Origin: Latrodectus hesperus
Taxonomy: Eukaryota > Arthropoda > Arachnida > Araneae > Theridiidae
Direction: 5' to 3'
DNA: 64,000 nt
Assembly (NCBI GenBank): GCA_037975125.1
Contig: CM075850.1
Span: 125,169,057 to 125,233,056, forward strand
This document shows positions 63,807-64,000 of the stretch, piece after piece. Numbering within the stretch: the first letter of the stretch is position 1; each line of letters starts with the position of its first letter. A program made the position numbers and the translations under genes. The notes beneath the pieces were generated by a model, which was not told where the DNA came from, did not search any database, and saw only the letters and a program-made list of their open reading frames with translations.

Positions 63807-64000
63807 AATGTTATCTTTAAAGGGATAGAGAAACCACTTATAAAAATTTATATCCTATTAAATTTACAACTTGTTTCCTTCTTCTTCCAAAGATATTAGC
63901 ATGAAGCTAGAATGTTTCCTTAAAGTTGTATAAAAACTATAAATATAAATTATTTACTATTATTCTCTCTCCTTCAGTTCTTATGAAATATCTTGATAAG

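Overview
This is an AT-rich nuclear segment of an animal genome, most likely an arthropod and probably a spider. The reasons are GT-AG introns, long (TA)n tracts, and dense tRNA-headed SINEs and Tc1/mariner debris. Species is inferred from general character and cannot be proven from the window. About two thirds holds two protein-coding genes facing tail to tail. The last third (about 43-64 kb) holds no gene I can support and is a graveyard of nested mobile elements.

Left gene (+ strand, about 1-19.6 kb). I joined eleven coding exons (2177-4813 to 19559-19642) by splice sites and reading frame; the frame stays open across all ten junctions to a TGA at 19640-19642. The result is 1,702 residues, incomplete at the N terminus. 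It begins with a very long, charged, Lys/Ser-rich, apparently disordered exon, continues through a helical coiled-coil-like stretch, and ends in a complete C-terminal MYND zinc finger split across the last two exons. I do not recognise the orthologue. It looks like a nuclear scaffold or chromatin-type protein. Its introns carry a 570-bp MITE with perfect 23-bp terminal inverted repeats, a 1.25-kb element with very long inverted arms, and old SINE copies.

Right gene (- strand, 42487 down to 27279). Six exons join into a complete 234-residue EMG1/NEP1, the SPOUT-class pseudouridine N1-methyltransferase of 18S rRNA. It is spread over 15 kb because its introns are 2-4 kb. Its introns hold an RTE-like LINE tail, a Tc1/mariner relic, SINEs, a 307-bp palindrome built around a (TA)n tract, and a 38-bp inverted duplication that looks like a template-switch scar.

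Right third (about 43-64 kb). It holds two solo LTRs of one family (43454-44061 and 60748-61502) whose promoter side contains a 30/31-bp tandem array built on TTGGCGAC; a degraded mariner with TIRs; a 250-bp MITE with 35-bp TIRs; and many SINEs. I separate at least five tRNA-headed families, labelled A-E here for convenience. Several insertions are nested and dated by target-site duplications: SINE A in SINE D, a 305-bp element in SINE B, and SINE C in an LTR. I found no new enzymatic, defence or CRISPR-like system. The most interesting items are the unidentified MYND protein, the TTGGCGA motif shared by unrelated mobile elements, and the inversion and palindrome structures.
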